From contig NZ_CAMVPU010000083.1 of the NCBI RefSeq assembly GCF_947169445.1, positions 1-12,500 on the forward strand: 12,500 bases of DNA, in the 5' to 3' direction. Positions 1 to 5,405 of the stretch are shown in pieces (the stretch's first letter is position 1; each line of letters opens with the position of its first letter). Both the position numbers and the translations under genes were made by a program. Origin of the DNA: an uncultured Butyrivibrio sp. GTDB taxonomy: Bacteria; Bacillota; Clostridia; Lachnospirales; Lachnospiraceae. Below the pieces are notes generated by a model. The model did not search any database. It had not been told where the DNA came from and saw nothing but the letters and a program-made list of their open reading frames with translations.

Positions 1-32
1 GATGTGTACTAATAGGTCGAGGGCTTATCCAA
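1..32 (+). rRNA. 23S ribosomal RNA, 3' end (partial)
   Basis: The window opens with GTACTAATAGGTCGAGGGCTT, the highly conserved last segment of bacterial 23S rRNA, corresponding to the GGTACTAATGAACCGTGAGGCTT end in E. coli. The 3' end is placed near position 32, after CTTATCC, because this short strand normally pairs with the 5' end of the 23S molecule; the exact end may be off by a few bases. The rest of the gene lies upstream of the window. Confidence 0.85.
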
Positions 33-89
33 GTGTGTGATAGGAAAATGGATTTGAGATTTCAGTGTTCGGTTTTGAAGGTACAATGA

Positions 90-189
90 GAACAATGCCT
101 CTTCTGCGATTGCAGGGATACATTGAACCTCTCTTGTTTATCGAACAATGCCTCTCCTGCGATTGCAGAGATACATTGAACCTCTCTTG
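90..189 (+). repeat. Tandem repeat, two copies of 47 bases at 53-base period
   Basis: Copy 1 is 90-136 and copy 2 is 143-189. They agree at 45 of 47 positions, the two differences being T/C in CCTCT(T/C)CTGCG and G/A in GCAG(G/A)G. Each copy can fold on itself: CAATG near the 5' side pairs with CATTG near the 3' side, and an inner CTGC-GATT-GCAG hairpin sits between them. The copies therefore look like a duplicated structural element rather than a coding repeat. Confidence 0.85.
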
Positions 190-190
190 C

Positions 191-229
191 GAAATGCTTC
201 GCATTTCCCAAGCTACGGCTTTCGCCGTA
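191..229 (+). repeat. Two adjacent small hairpins in rRNA-tRNA spacer
   Basis: GAAATGC (191-197) pairs perfectly with GCATTTC (201-207) around a TTC loop. TACGGC (214-219) pairs perfectly with GCCGTA (224-229) around a TTTC tetraloop. Neither is followed by a T tract, so they are not intrinsic terminators. They stand between the tandem repeat and a longer hairpin. Confidence 0.7.
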
Positions 230-230
230 T

Positions 231-292
231 GATTTATGTTCCAGATAGTTGTTGGACCGCAAGCGCTCCAGAAACTATCTGAACCATAAATC
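231..292 (+). repeat. Long imperfect hairpin (62 bases) before the tRNA cluster
   Basis: GATTTATG (231-238) and CAGATAGTT (242-250) pair with AACTATCTG and CATAAATC on the right arm (to 292), with a few mismatches. The stem continues through TGGA/TCCA to an inner CGC-AA-GCG tip. The structure ends 14 bases before tRNA-Asn and has no T tract, which argues for an RNA-processing stem or a small palindromic element rather than a terminator. Confidence 0.7.
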
Positions 293-306
293 GCATGGTT
301 CAATTT

Positions 307-379
307 TCCTCAATAGCTCAGTCGGTAGAGCATTCGGCTGTTAACCGAAGTGTCGTAGGTTCGAGTCCTACTTGGGGAG
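307..379 (+). tRNA. tRNA-Asn (GTT)
   Basis: This 73-base cloverleaf has acceptor stem 307-313 with 372-378 (one T-G wobble) and discriminator G379. The anticodon stem TTCGG/CCGAA (333-337 with 345-349) closes a seven-base loop with anticodon GTT at 340-342. The T arm is GTAGG-TTCGAGT-CCTAC (355-371). The genomic sequence continues with CTA, so the CCA end is not encoded and must be added enzymatically. It is the first of three tRNAs downstream of the 23S gene and is likely co-transcribed with the rRNA. Confidence 0.96.
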
Positions 380-424
380 CTAAGAAGAAATAAACACCGT
401 GGAAAGCAAAGCTGCGGTCTACAA

Positions 425-496
425 GGCTCCGTGGTCAAGCGGTCAAGACATCGCCCTTTCACGGCGGTAACACGAGTTCGATTCTCGTCGGAGTCA
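425..496 (+). tRNA. tRNA-Glu (TTC)
   Basis: This 72-base cloverleaf has acceptor stem 425-431 with 489-495 (one G-T wobble) and discriminator A496. The anticodon loop 456-462 carries TTC at 458-460, and the T arm is ACGAG-TTCGATT-CTCGT (472-488). CCA is not encoded. It sits 45 bases after tRNA-Asn, a spacer in which I see no other feature. Confidence 0.96.
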
Positions 497-512
497 CTCA
501 ATTAAATAATAT

Positions 513-583
513 GGTGACATAGCCAAGTGGTAAGGCGTGGGTCTGCAACACCCTGATCGACGGTTCAAATCCGCCTGTCACCT
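513..583 (+). tRNA. tRNA-Cys (GCA)
   Basis: This 71-base cloverleaf has a perfect acceptor stem GGTGACA/TGTCACC (513-519 with 576-582), discriminator T583, and anticodon GCA at 545-547 after the invariant T544. The D arm AGCCAAGTGGTAAGGC matches other Firmicute tRNA-Cys genes. The base of the anticodon stem (T538 opposite T554) is a mismatch, but the other four pairs are intact. CCA is not encoded. It is the last tRNA of the cluster and is followed directly by a terminator. Confidence 0.95.
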
Positions 584-585
584 CT

Positions 586-622
586 AAAGAAGTCTATGAT
601 TAAGTTCGTAGGCTTCTTTTTT
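586..622 (+). terminator. Intrinsic terminator of the rRNA/tRNA operon
   Basis: AAGAAGTCTA (587-596) pairs with TAGGCTTCTT (609-618) through one G-T wobble, around a 12-base loop, followed by a run of T to 622 and more T-rich sequence. It lies three bases after tRNA-Cys, as expected for the end of this transcript. Confidence 0.85.
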
Positions 623-679
623 GTTTTTGAATATTTGACGAGAAGTATGAGTACCTAAAGCTGACTCCTTTATTTCCAT

Positions 680-709
680 TTGCCAAAAAAAGAACATTTC
701 AACTATAAT
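680..709 (+). promoter_or_regulatory. Sigma-70-type promoter of the S1-domain gene
   Basis: A -35 box TTGCCA (680-685) and a perfect -10 box TATAAT (704-709) are separated by 18 bases. The start codon lies about 30 bases beyond the expected transcription start, after a GGAGGG ribosome binding site at 733-738. Confidence 0.8.
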
Positions 710-744
710 AATCATTATGAAAAAAGAAATATGGAGGGATAACA

Positions 745-1653
745 ATGCCAGAACAGACCATGAATGATTTCAAAGATGAAATCGATAGATCCTTTAGAAA
801 AGTAAAGGAAGGAGATATCCTCGAGGGCACAGTAATTGATATATCAGATACTGAGATTACTCTGGATCTCAAGTACTATACACAGGGAATTATTAAGGTA
901 GCTGATATGAGCGATGATCCTAAATTCTCTGTACGCAAAGATGTTCATGTTGGAGATGAGATATCTGCAACTGTCATAAGTACGGATGATGGAAATGGAA
1001 ATATTCTTCTTTCCAAGAAGGAAGCCAATCAGGTTTTGTCATGGGATAAGCTTGCTAATTTAATGGAAGAGGGAACCTATATTGATGTTACTGTTTCGGA
1101 AGCAGTAAAGAGTGGATGTGTTGCTTTTGTAGAAGGTATCCGTGGATTCATTCCTGCTTCCAAGCTTGATCTTCAGTTTGTAGAGGAAGAGAGCATTCCA
1201 GAATATGTTGGAAAGAAATTAAAGGTAAAGGTTATTACAGCAGATAAGGAAGCTGGAAAGCTTGTTTTATCAGCAAGAGAATATCTTAAAGAGCAGGCAG
1301 ATGCCAGAAGATCTGAGATGGTATCTAACGTAGAGGTTGGACTTGTTACTGAAGGCGTAGTTGAAAGTCTTCAGAATTATGGAGCATTCATCAATCTGGG
1401 AAATGGATTGTCAGGACTGGTTCATATTTCTCAGATCTGCAATCAGAGAATTGCACATCCTTCATCTGTCCTTAAGGTAGGCCAGAAGGTTAAGGTTAAA
1501 GTTACAGCAATAAAGGATGGAAAGCTTAGTCTTAGCATGAAGGCACTTGAAGAAATTGCAGCTACAGAGATTACTGAGGAGAAAATTCAGTATGAAAGCG
1601 ATGGAGAAGCTACAACTTCAATGGCTGATCTTCTGAAGAAAGCTGGATTTTGA
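745..1653 (+). CDS. S1 RNA-binding domain protein (ribosomal protein S1-like, three S1 domains)
   Basis: This 302-residue cytoplasmic protein consists almost wholly of three S1 (OB-fold) repeats at about residues 20-93, 108-178 and 196-267. Each opens with a G-x-x-x-x-G/V-x-V pattern (GDILEGTVIDI, GTYIDVTVSEA, GLVTEGVVESL). The third is the most canonical, with YGAFINLGNGLSGLVHIS at 212-229, and would be the main single-stranded RNA-binding unit. A short acidic tail follows. S1 family proteins bind mRNA and can help ribosomes engage it. E. coli S1 has six domains and Firmicute versions usually four or fewer, so this short form is an S1 homologue of uncertain ribosome association. ATG is preceded by GGAGGG at seven bases. 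It is monocistronic, with its own promoter and terminator. Confidence 0.88.
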   Translation: MPEQTMNDFKDEIDRSFRKVKEGDILEGTVIDISDTEITLDLKYYTQGIIKVADMSDDPKFSVRKDVHVGDEISATVISTDDGNGNILLSKKEANQVLSWDKLANLMEEGTYIDVTVSEAVKSGCVAFVEGIRGFIPASKLDLQFVEEESIPEYVGKKLKVKVITADKEAGKLVLSAREYLKEQADARRSEMVSNVEVGLVTEGVVESLQNYGAFINLGNGLSGLVHISQICNQRIAHPSSVLKVGQKVKVKVTAIKDGKLSLSMKALEEIAATEITEEKIQYESDGEATTSMADLLKKAGF

Positions 1654-1687
1654 TAATATTTGTTAGAAATGAGCCTTAAGTTTGTAG

Positions 1688-1722
1688 ACCCAAAATACAT
1701 TTAGATATGTATTTTGGGTTTT
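1688..1722 (+). terminator. Terminator after the S1-domain gene
   Basis: A perfect 13-base-pair stem, ACCCAAAATACAT (1688-1700) with ATGTATTTTGGGT (1707-1719), closes a six-base loop. Only a short T run follows, so efficiency may be moderate. The stem is A-T rich apart from its CCC/GGG base. Confidence 0.7.
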
Positions 1723-1756
1723 AGATTAGAAATGTAGTAAGAATATTGTAGAAATA

Positions 1757-1803
1757 GAAAAAGAGCGATGAGTAGTCTTTGGGAGGATTCATCGCTCTTT
1801 TTC
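1757..1803. terminator. Bidirectional terminator between convergent genes
   Basis: A perfect 15-base-pair stem, GAAAAAGAGCGATGA (1757-1771) with TCATCGCTCTTTTTC (1789-1803), surrounds a 17-base loop. The outer A/T tracts give a U run on either strand. It can therefore stop the plus-strand S1-gene transcript and the minus-strand GH112 transcript, which ends at 1824. Confidence 0.88.
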
Positions 1804-1823
1804 GGCTCTATGAAAAGTGAAGT

Positions 1824-3986
1824 TTAAAGCTGTTTGATAACAGTACCAAATGGAGCTATATCATCAACGGTTATCTGACCAAATTCAGTGTTGATGGTGG
1901 TGCTCTGCGCCTGGTCTGTATTGTTGATAACAACAAGCTTTTTAGATGCAGGATAGAAAGCACATTCAGTATAGGTATTATCTGTAATATAGTCGGCGTT
2001 TAGTTCTATATTTTGTGAGAAAAGAAGTATATTCATTAGCAATCTATTATTTACGGTTGATTTTTCAAATGAAGAAAGATATATTCCTTTTCCCTTTCCG
2101 AAGTGATTAACTGTAAAGACAGGAGATCCGTCTTTTTCAAGTAATACTTCGGCTTTTCCGTCGGTTAAATGAACTTTACACTTTTGTGGAACATTGGCTC
2201 CTTCTGGAATCAAACCATCAACATTGGTAAGTTCATAGGACCACTTTCCGTGACATATTCTGGAAGGAATATTTTTATCAACGCCCAGAACATGAGCCAT
2301 TCTAAATGCGGTGTCGTAGCCGCTTATGGCAGAGGGTTCATTTATTCCAAGGAAGATTCCGCCGTTGTATACCCATTTTGTAAGTGCTTCTTCGATAATA
2401 GGATTTTGCCAATTGTCACCGCCGCTCCAGGCAGAGCCTTCAACTCCGGCATTAATAATAACCTTATAATCATCAAGATTAATGGTATGTAAATCATCAA
2501 AACTGATAAAATCAACATCAAATGGGAGACCTGACAGAGCTTCATTTACATGGATGAGATCATTCATGTAGGTTTCGTGGAAATGTCCGCTTAAAGTCCA
2601 GCTGCGAAGCTTGCCCCAGGAATGAAGAACTGCAATTTTACCACCTATTGTTAATGGCGCTCCTGCTTGATGTAAATCTCTAATTTCTCTAAATTCATCT
2701 GAGATTTCAGCTATGTAATCTACAAAGTCAGGATATTTTTCAACAAGGTGAAGGTAGCCTCCAAGACCAATCCTATCTATTTTGGTACGAAGAAGAGCAC
2801 GTCTTGTGTTATTCCAGTATTCCTTGGCATCTCTGGTGGGATCTCCGCCGGGAGCAAAAGTTGGAAGTCCGCCGAGACCAACCGGGAAAAGATACGGATG
2901 AAGCCTTATTTCATGAGTCTCAATGTCTGCTCCGCCGCAGAGTCTGACTTCATAACCGGAAAAGACGCATTTGATAAGTCCGTCGAAATTAAAGTCTTTG
3001 AAACGTGGACTATATGGCTCGACACCTACCCAGCTATCGTCATAAAATACATAGGCCTTTTTGCCATAGCTATGAACAATATCAACGAGCTTTCTACCAA
3101 AATCAACAACAAATGAATTAACAAAATCCATATAATCACGCTGAGTTTTGGTAGGAGGCATATGAGTAACATGCAAAGCACCTTTATTGATAAAATCCTC
3201 AGCGGTTAATTTGTAGCCATTTTTTTCTGCAAAAAGATCAAGCATCTTAGGGCTAACGGTGAAATCGTAAGAAGCCCAGTCAGTAAAAAGATTTTTGTTT
3301 CTGGAGTTGCTTCCCCATATCCATACGAAGTTGTAGAACATGGAAGTGAATCTAACAACAGTAGTAGCAGGATGAGTTTCACACCAGTCAGTGAGCCACT
3401 TGACCATGTATTCCTGAGTGGCAGGATGAACTGGATCAATTGGCATCAGATGTTCACTGGTCCAATTATTTGTGGTGTGATTGTACATATTTATTTCTTC
3501 CCATATGCGATATGCCATAAAACTGACAGTATATCTGTGCCATGGGATGACATTGGTTAGTGTTACGTTACCGGCTTCTTTTTCATAGGTCCAAAAGCTC
3601 TTGCTGAGTTCTTTTCCCAAAGTACGGTCGTATACCTGCCAGTACTTCATAGAATCCGGTGAATCGTTGACCACGAATTGCTGATCAAAGAAATCATCAA
3701 GAAGATGAAAGGTCAAATAACCATCCTCAGCTGTTTTGGGTGCTGTCATGAGAAAGGTCTGCTGAAGCTTGTCAGGATTAGCCTTGGCCCATTCGTTATG
3801 ACCGCGTATGATGCATATTGTTGAATAAATCCCATAACCGGAAGAGAGTATTTCGTCAGATAAAACTGTTCCGTCGCTGTCTCGGATCACGTCAGCCCCC
3901 CAACGCTCTGCAAGATCAAGAGTCAGCTTTTCGTATCCGGATTCCCCAGGAAGGGTAAAGCCACCTTTTGTTTTTTTATCACCCAT
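1824..3986 (-). CDS. gnpA: GH112 galactoside phosphorylase (lacto-N-biose / galactosyl-rhamnose phosphorylase family)
   Basis: This cytoplasmic family GH112 enzyme (720 residues, the usual length) reversibly phosphorolyses a beta-galactosyl disaccharide to alpha-galactose 1-phosphate and the acceptor sugar. Recognition rests on GGFTLPGESGYE (residues 8-19), AERWGADVIRDSDGT (26-40), MYNHTTNNW (167-175), VVRFTSMFYNF (210-220) and LPTFAPGGDP (374-383). DDSWVGVEPY (316-325) carries the probable catalytic acid D317, equivalent to D313 of the Bifidobacterium longum enzyme. A Rossmann-like domain starts near 449 and a beta domain ends the chain. No signal peptide is seen. Known acceptors in the family are GlcNAc, GalNAc and L-rhamnose. 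The neighbouring GH105 gene and pectin-type importer favour rhamnose, by inference. ATG 3986 follows a GGGGG ribosome binding site at five bases; a TTG at 4004 in frame has none. Confidence 0.9.
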   Translation of the reverse strand: MGDKKTKGGFTLPGESGYEKLTLDLAERWGADVIRDSDGTVLSDEILSSGYGIYSTICIIRGHNEWAKANPDKLQQTFLMTAPKTAEDGYLTFHLLDDFFDQQFVVNDSPDSMKYWQVYDRTLGKELSKSFWTYEKEAGNVTLTNVIPWHRYTVSFMAYRIWEEINMYNHTTNNWTSEHLMPIDPVHPATQEYMVKWLTDWCETHPATTVVRFTSMFYNFVWIWGSNSRNKNLFTDWASYDFTVSPKMLDLFAEKNGYKLTAEDFINKGALHVTHMPPTKTQRDYMDFVNSFVVDFGRKLVDIVHSYGKKAYVFYDDSWVGVEPYSPRFKDFNFDGLIKCVFSGYEVRLCGGADIETHEIRLHPYLFPVGLGGLPTFAPGGDPTRDAKEYWNNTRRALLRTKIDRIGLGGYLHLVEKYPDFVDYIAEISDEFREIRDLHQAGAPLTIGGKIAVLHSWGKLRSWTLSGHFHETYMNDLIHVNEALSGLPFDVDFISFDDLHTINLDDYKVIINAGVEGSAWSGGDNWQNPIIEEALTKWVYNGGIFLGINEPSAISGYDTAFRMAHVLGVDKNIPSRICHGKWSYELTNVDGLIPEGANVPQKCKVHLTDGKAEVLLEKDGSPVFTVNHFGKGKGIYLSSFEKSTVNNRLLMNILLFSQNIELNADYITDNTYTECAFYPASKKLVVINNTDQAQSTTINTEFGQITVDDIAPFGTVIKQL

Positions 3987-4039
3987 AAAAACCCCCAAAG
4001 ACAAATATGTAAGAAAATAAAAATGAAATAATTATCTAT

Positions 4040-4109
4040 AAATGCCTAAATAAATGCATCTAGGCCAAATATTCATAAAGCTTAATTCCCTGTATATTTA
4101 TGAAGTCTA
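4040..4109 (-). promoter_or_regulatory. Two-part operator/promoter element upstream of GH112
   Basis: Read on the gene's strand, this region has TAGACTT (4109-4103), then 39 bases, then CTAGATGCA (4063-4055), then a candidate -10 box TATAGA (4040-4035). The same two words at the same 39-base spacing lie upstream of the GH105 gene. The CTAGAT word occupies the -35 position relative to the -10 candidate (17-base spacer), which suits activation by a regulator, such as the AraC protein encoded nearby, that compensates for a poor -35 box. The CTAGAT start is 77 bases before the GH112 ATG. The binding protein is inferred. Confidence 0.6.
4072..4104. repeat. Inverted repeat in the GH112 upstream region
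   Basis: TTCATAAA (4072-4079) and TTTATGAA (4097-4104) are perfect eight-base inverted arms around 17 bases. The region lies between the two conserved words of the candidate operator and overlaps the edge of the upstream one. The GH105 promoter has no equivalent palindrome, so it may be a site specific to GH112, an RNA hairpin at the end of the GH105 transcript, or chance in A-T rich DNA. Confidence 0.4.
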
Positions 4110-4125
4110 AGCTCGCATTAAATAA

Positions 4126-5175
4126 TCAGAGTGCCCCGTCGCTTCTGATATTTTCGTAGTTCAAAAGACCTGCAAAATAAGCAAGTGCAAGGCCCTGGCC
4201 CCATCCCTGAATCCAGTCGCGGGAAATGCCGCGATAACCTTCTCTGTCTTTCATAACAGCAGTGCCGCCTGAAACGTTAAGTACGCGGCCGTCAGGAGAA
4301 ACGTTATCAAGAATGCCCTTTGTAGCCTTATTGATGTACTTAATATGAAGAGGATTGCCCTTGTTGATCATGGCAGCTGCAATTCCACAGGATGCGGATA
4401 TCTCTTCGTAGGATTCCTCGTCATCAAGGATGGTCCTGAAAAGACCATTCTCGGTCTGGAGAAGCTTGATAGAAGCAAGCTGTTCATTGAGTGAACCAAC
4501 AACGTCCAAAAACTTAGGATAAAGATAGCATTCAGGAAGGACGCGACCAACCTCGGACATAGTATAAGCGGCCCATGCATTTGCTCTCCCCCAAAAGAAA
4601 CCGGACATGTGATCGCCGCTAATGTTGTTATATCCATGGTAAAAGAGGCCGGTCGCAGGATCCTGAAGATACTTAATGTGCCAATAGTACTGATTTAAGG
4701 CATCATCAATAAGCTTTTCATCTTTGAGAAGTACTCCTGCCCGTAATAAGAAAAAGGCAGCCATGAAAAGAGTGTCAGCCCAGCACTGCTCAGGAAAGTC
4801 ATTATTCACTGATACTGTGTGCTGAAGTACATTATCTCCGAAACGGAGTGCTTTATTTTCAAGGTAATCGATCTTGCTCTTGGCAATATCAAGATACTTC
4901 TCATCACCTGAATACTCATAAAGTGTCAGCATGGCATGTCCCATGGCACAGGTGTTGACTGTCCATGAAGGAAGACCAAGCTCGATATATTCATCAATTC
5001 TCTCTTTTAATAGTTCTATATATTCCTTATTGCCTGTTGCATTGTAAGCTTCGCAAACACCATAATATGCAACTCCTCCCGGCCAGTCCCAGGTCAGATC
5101 CATTCGCATGGTGCGCTTTACGATATTATCTATGGCTGTTTCAATTTCTTTTTTATCAAAAATAAGGCTTGCCAT
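4126..5175 (-). CDS. GH105 unsaturated rhamnogalacturonyl hydrolase (YteR/YesR-like)
   Basis: This 349-residue cytoplasmic glycoside hydrolase has an alpha/alpha-barrel fold and no signal peptide. Family members remove the 4,5-unsaturated galacturonic acid at the non-reducing end of RG-I fragments made by pectate/rhamnogalacturonan lyases, releasing a keto acid and a rhamnose-ended product. Visible family motifs are DWPGGVAYYGVCEAY (29-43), QCWADTLFMAAFFLLRAG (130-147) with probable catalytic D134, DPATGLFYHGYN (172-183), GFFWGRANAWAAY (192-204), EEISASCGIAAAM (257-269) and the closing RDWIQGWGQGLAL (319-331). The start is well set by AAGGAGG at eight bases. It is the promoter-proximal enzyme gene, 139 bases upstream of GH112, and diverges from the AraC gene. 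GH105 members acting on other uronic-acid glycans exist, so the exact substrate is inferred. Confidence 0.9.
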   Translation of the reverse strand: MASLIFDKKEIETAIDNIVKRTMRMDLTWDWPGGVAYYGVCEAYNATGNKEYIELLKERIDEYIELGLPSWTVNTCAMGHAMLTLYEYSGDEKYLDIAKSKIDYLENKALRFGDNVLQHTVSVNNDFPEQCWADTLFMAAFFLLRAGVLLKDEKLIDDALNQYYWHIKYLQDPATGLFYHGYNNISGDHMSGFFWGRANAWAAYTMSEVGRVLPECYLYPKFLDVVGSLNEQLASIKLLQTENGLFRTILDDEESYEEISASCGIAAAMINKGNPLHIKYINKATKGILDNVSPDGRVLNVSGGTAVMKDREGYRGISRDWIQGWGQGLALAYFAGLLNYENIRSDGAL

Positions 5176-5228
5176 TTAATATACCTCCTTGCTTCTAATA
5201 AATTATTCTATAGATGAATTATTTTTAT

Positions 5229-5303
5229 ATTCTAAATGGCATAAAAAGTGCATCTAGTTAATCATTTTGGGAAAATTATATTAGTGGATGGTCGAAAAGT
5301 CTA
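5229..5303 (-). promoter_or_regulatory. Two-part operator/promoter element upstream of GH105
   Basis: On the gene's strand TAGACTT (5303-5297) is followed after 39 bases by CTAGATGCA (5257-5249), then a candidate -10 box TAGAAT (5234-5229) 17 bases past CTAGAT. The segments 4040-4063 and 5234-5257 agree at 19 of 24 positions, including all of TGCATCTAG and the distal AAATG. The CTAGAT start is 82 bases before the GH105 ATG. It sits in the divergent spacer with the AraC promoter, so one bound regulator could control both directions. Confidence 0.65.
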
Positions 5304-5339
5304 TTCAACTGTGTAAAAAAACTGTGCAATTTCAACTAT

Positions 5340-5368
5340 TTGACTTAAATGAAATGATTGGGTACAAT
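5340..5368 (+). promoter_or_regulatory. Promoter of the AraC-family regulator
   Basis: TTGACT (5340-5345) and TACAAT (5363-5368) are separated by 17 bases, a near-consensus housekeeping promoter. The expected transcript start near 5375 lies between a TTG codon at 5358 and the ATG at 5406, which rules out the TTG as a start. ACTGTG and TTCAACT direct repeats lie just upstream (5304-5337) and could be autoregulatory sites. Confidence 0.78.
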
Positions 5369-5405
5369 AAACGCATTCACGTCTTATATATTAGGAAGAG
5401 TAAAG

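Larger units (their letters stand above)
33..306 (+). other. Post-23S spacer with repeats and hairpins, no 5S rRNA seen
   Basis: This stretch between the 23S end and the first tRNA is presumably transcribed as part of the rRNA operon. I searched it by eye for 5S rRNA hallmarks, such as the CCGAACACGGAAGTTAAG-like block, and found none. It contains a 47-base tandem repeat (90-189), a small hairpin (191-207), a second hairpin (214-229) and a long imperfect inverted repeat (231-292). No credible protein-coding gene is present; open frames here lack ribosome binding sites and run antisense through the repeats. The hairpins may serve processing of the rRNA-tRNA precursor. Confidence 0.6.

Noticed and set aside
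54..87. Possible promoter (TTGAGA, TACAAT) in the rRNA spacer
   Set aside because: The boxes are 22 bases apart, outside the usable range, and the region is expected to be read from the rRNA promoter.
90..189. Possible CRISPR array
   Set aside because: There are only two units, repeats of 47 bases are separated by just six bases, and no spacer or cas gene is present.
25..303. Overlapping minus-strand open frames of 92 and 66 residues in the post-23S spacer
   Set aside because: They run antisense through the tandem repeat and hairpins, lack ribosome binding sites and resemble typical false calls in rRNA spacers.
310..501. Minus-strand 63-residue open frame across the tRNA genes
   Set aside because: It is the antisense of tRNA-Asn and tRNA-Glu; the tRNA folds explain the sequence.
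3987..4004. TTG start extending GH112 by six residues
   Set aside because: No ribosome binding site precedes it, while the ATG at 3986 has GGGGG at five bases and gives the usual family N terminus.
5358..5405. TTG start extending the AraC protein by 16 residues
   Set aside because: It lies upstream of the -10 box at 5363-5368, so it would not be in the mRNA; the ATG at 5406 has a ribosome binding site.
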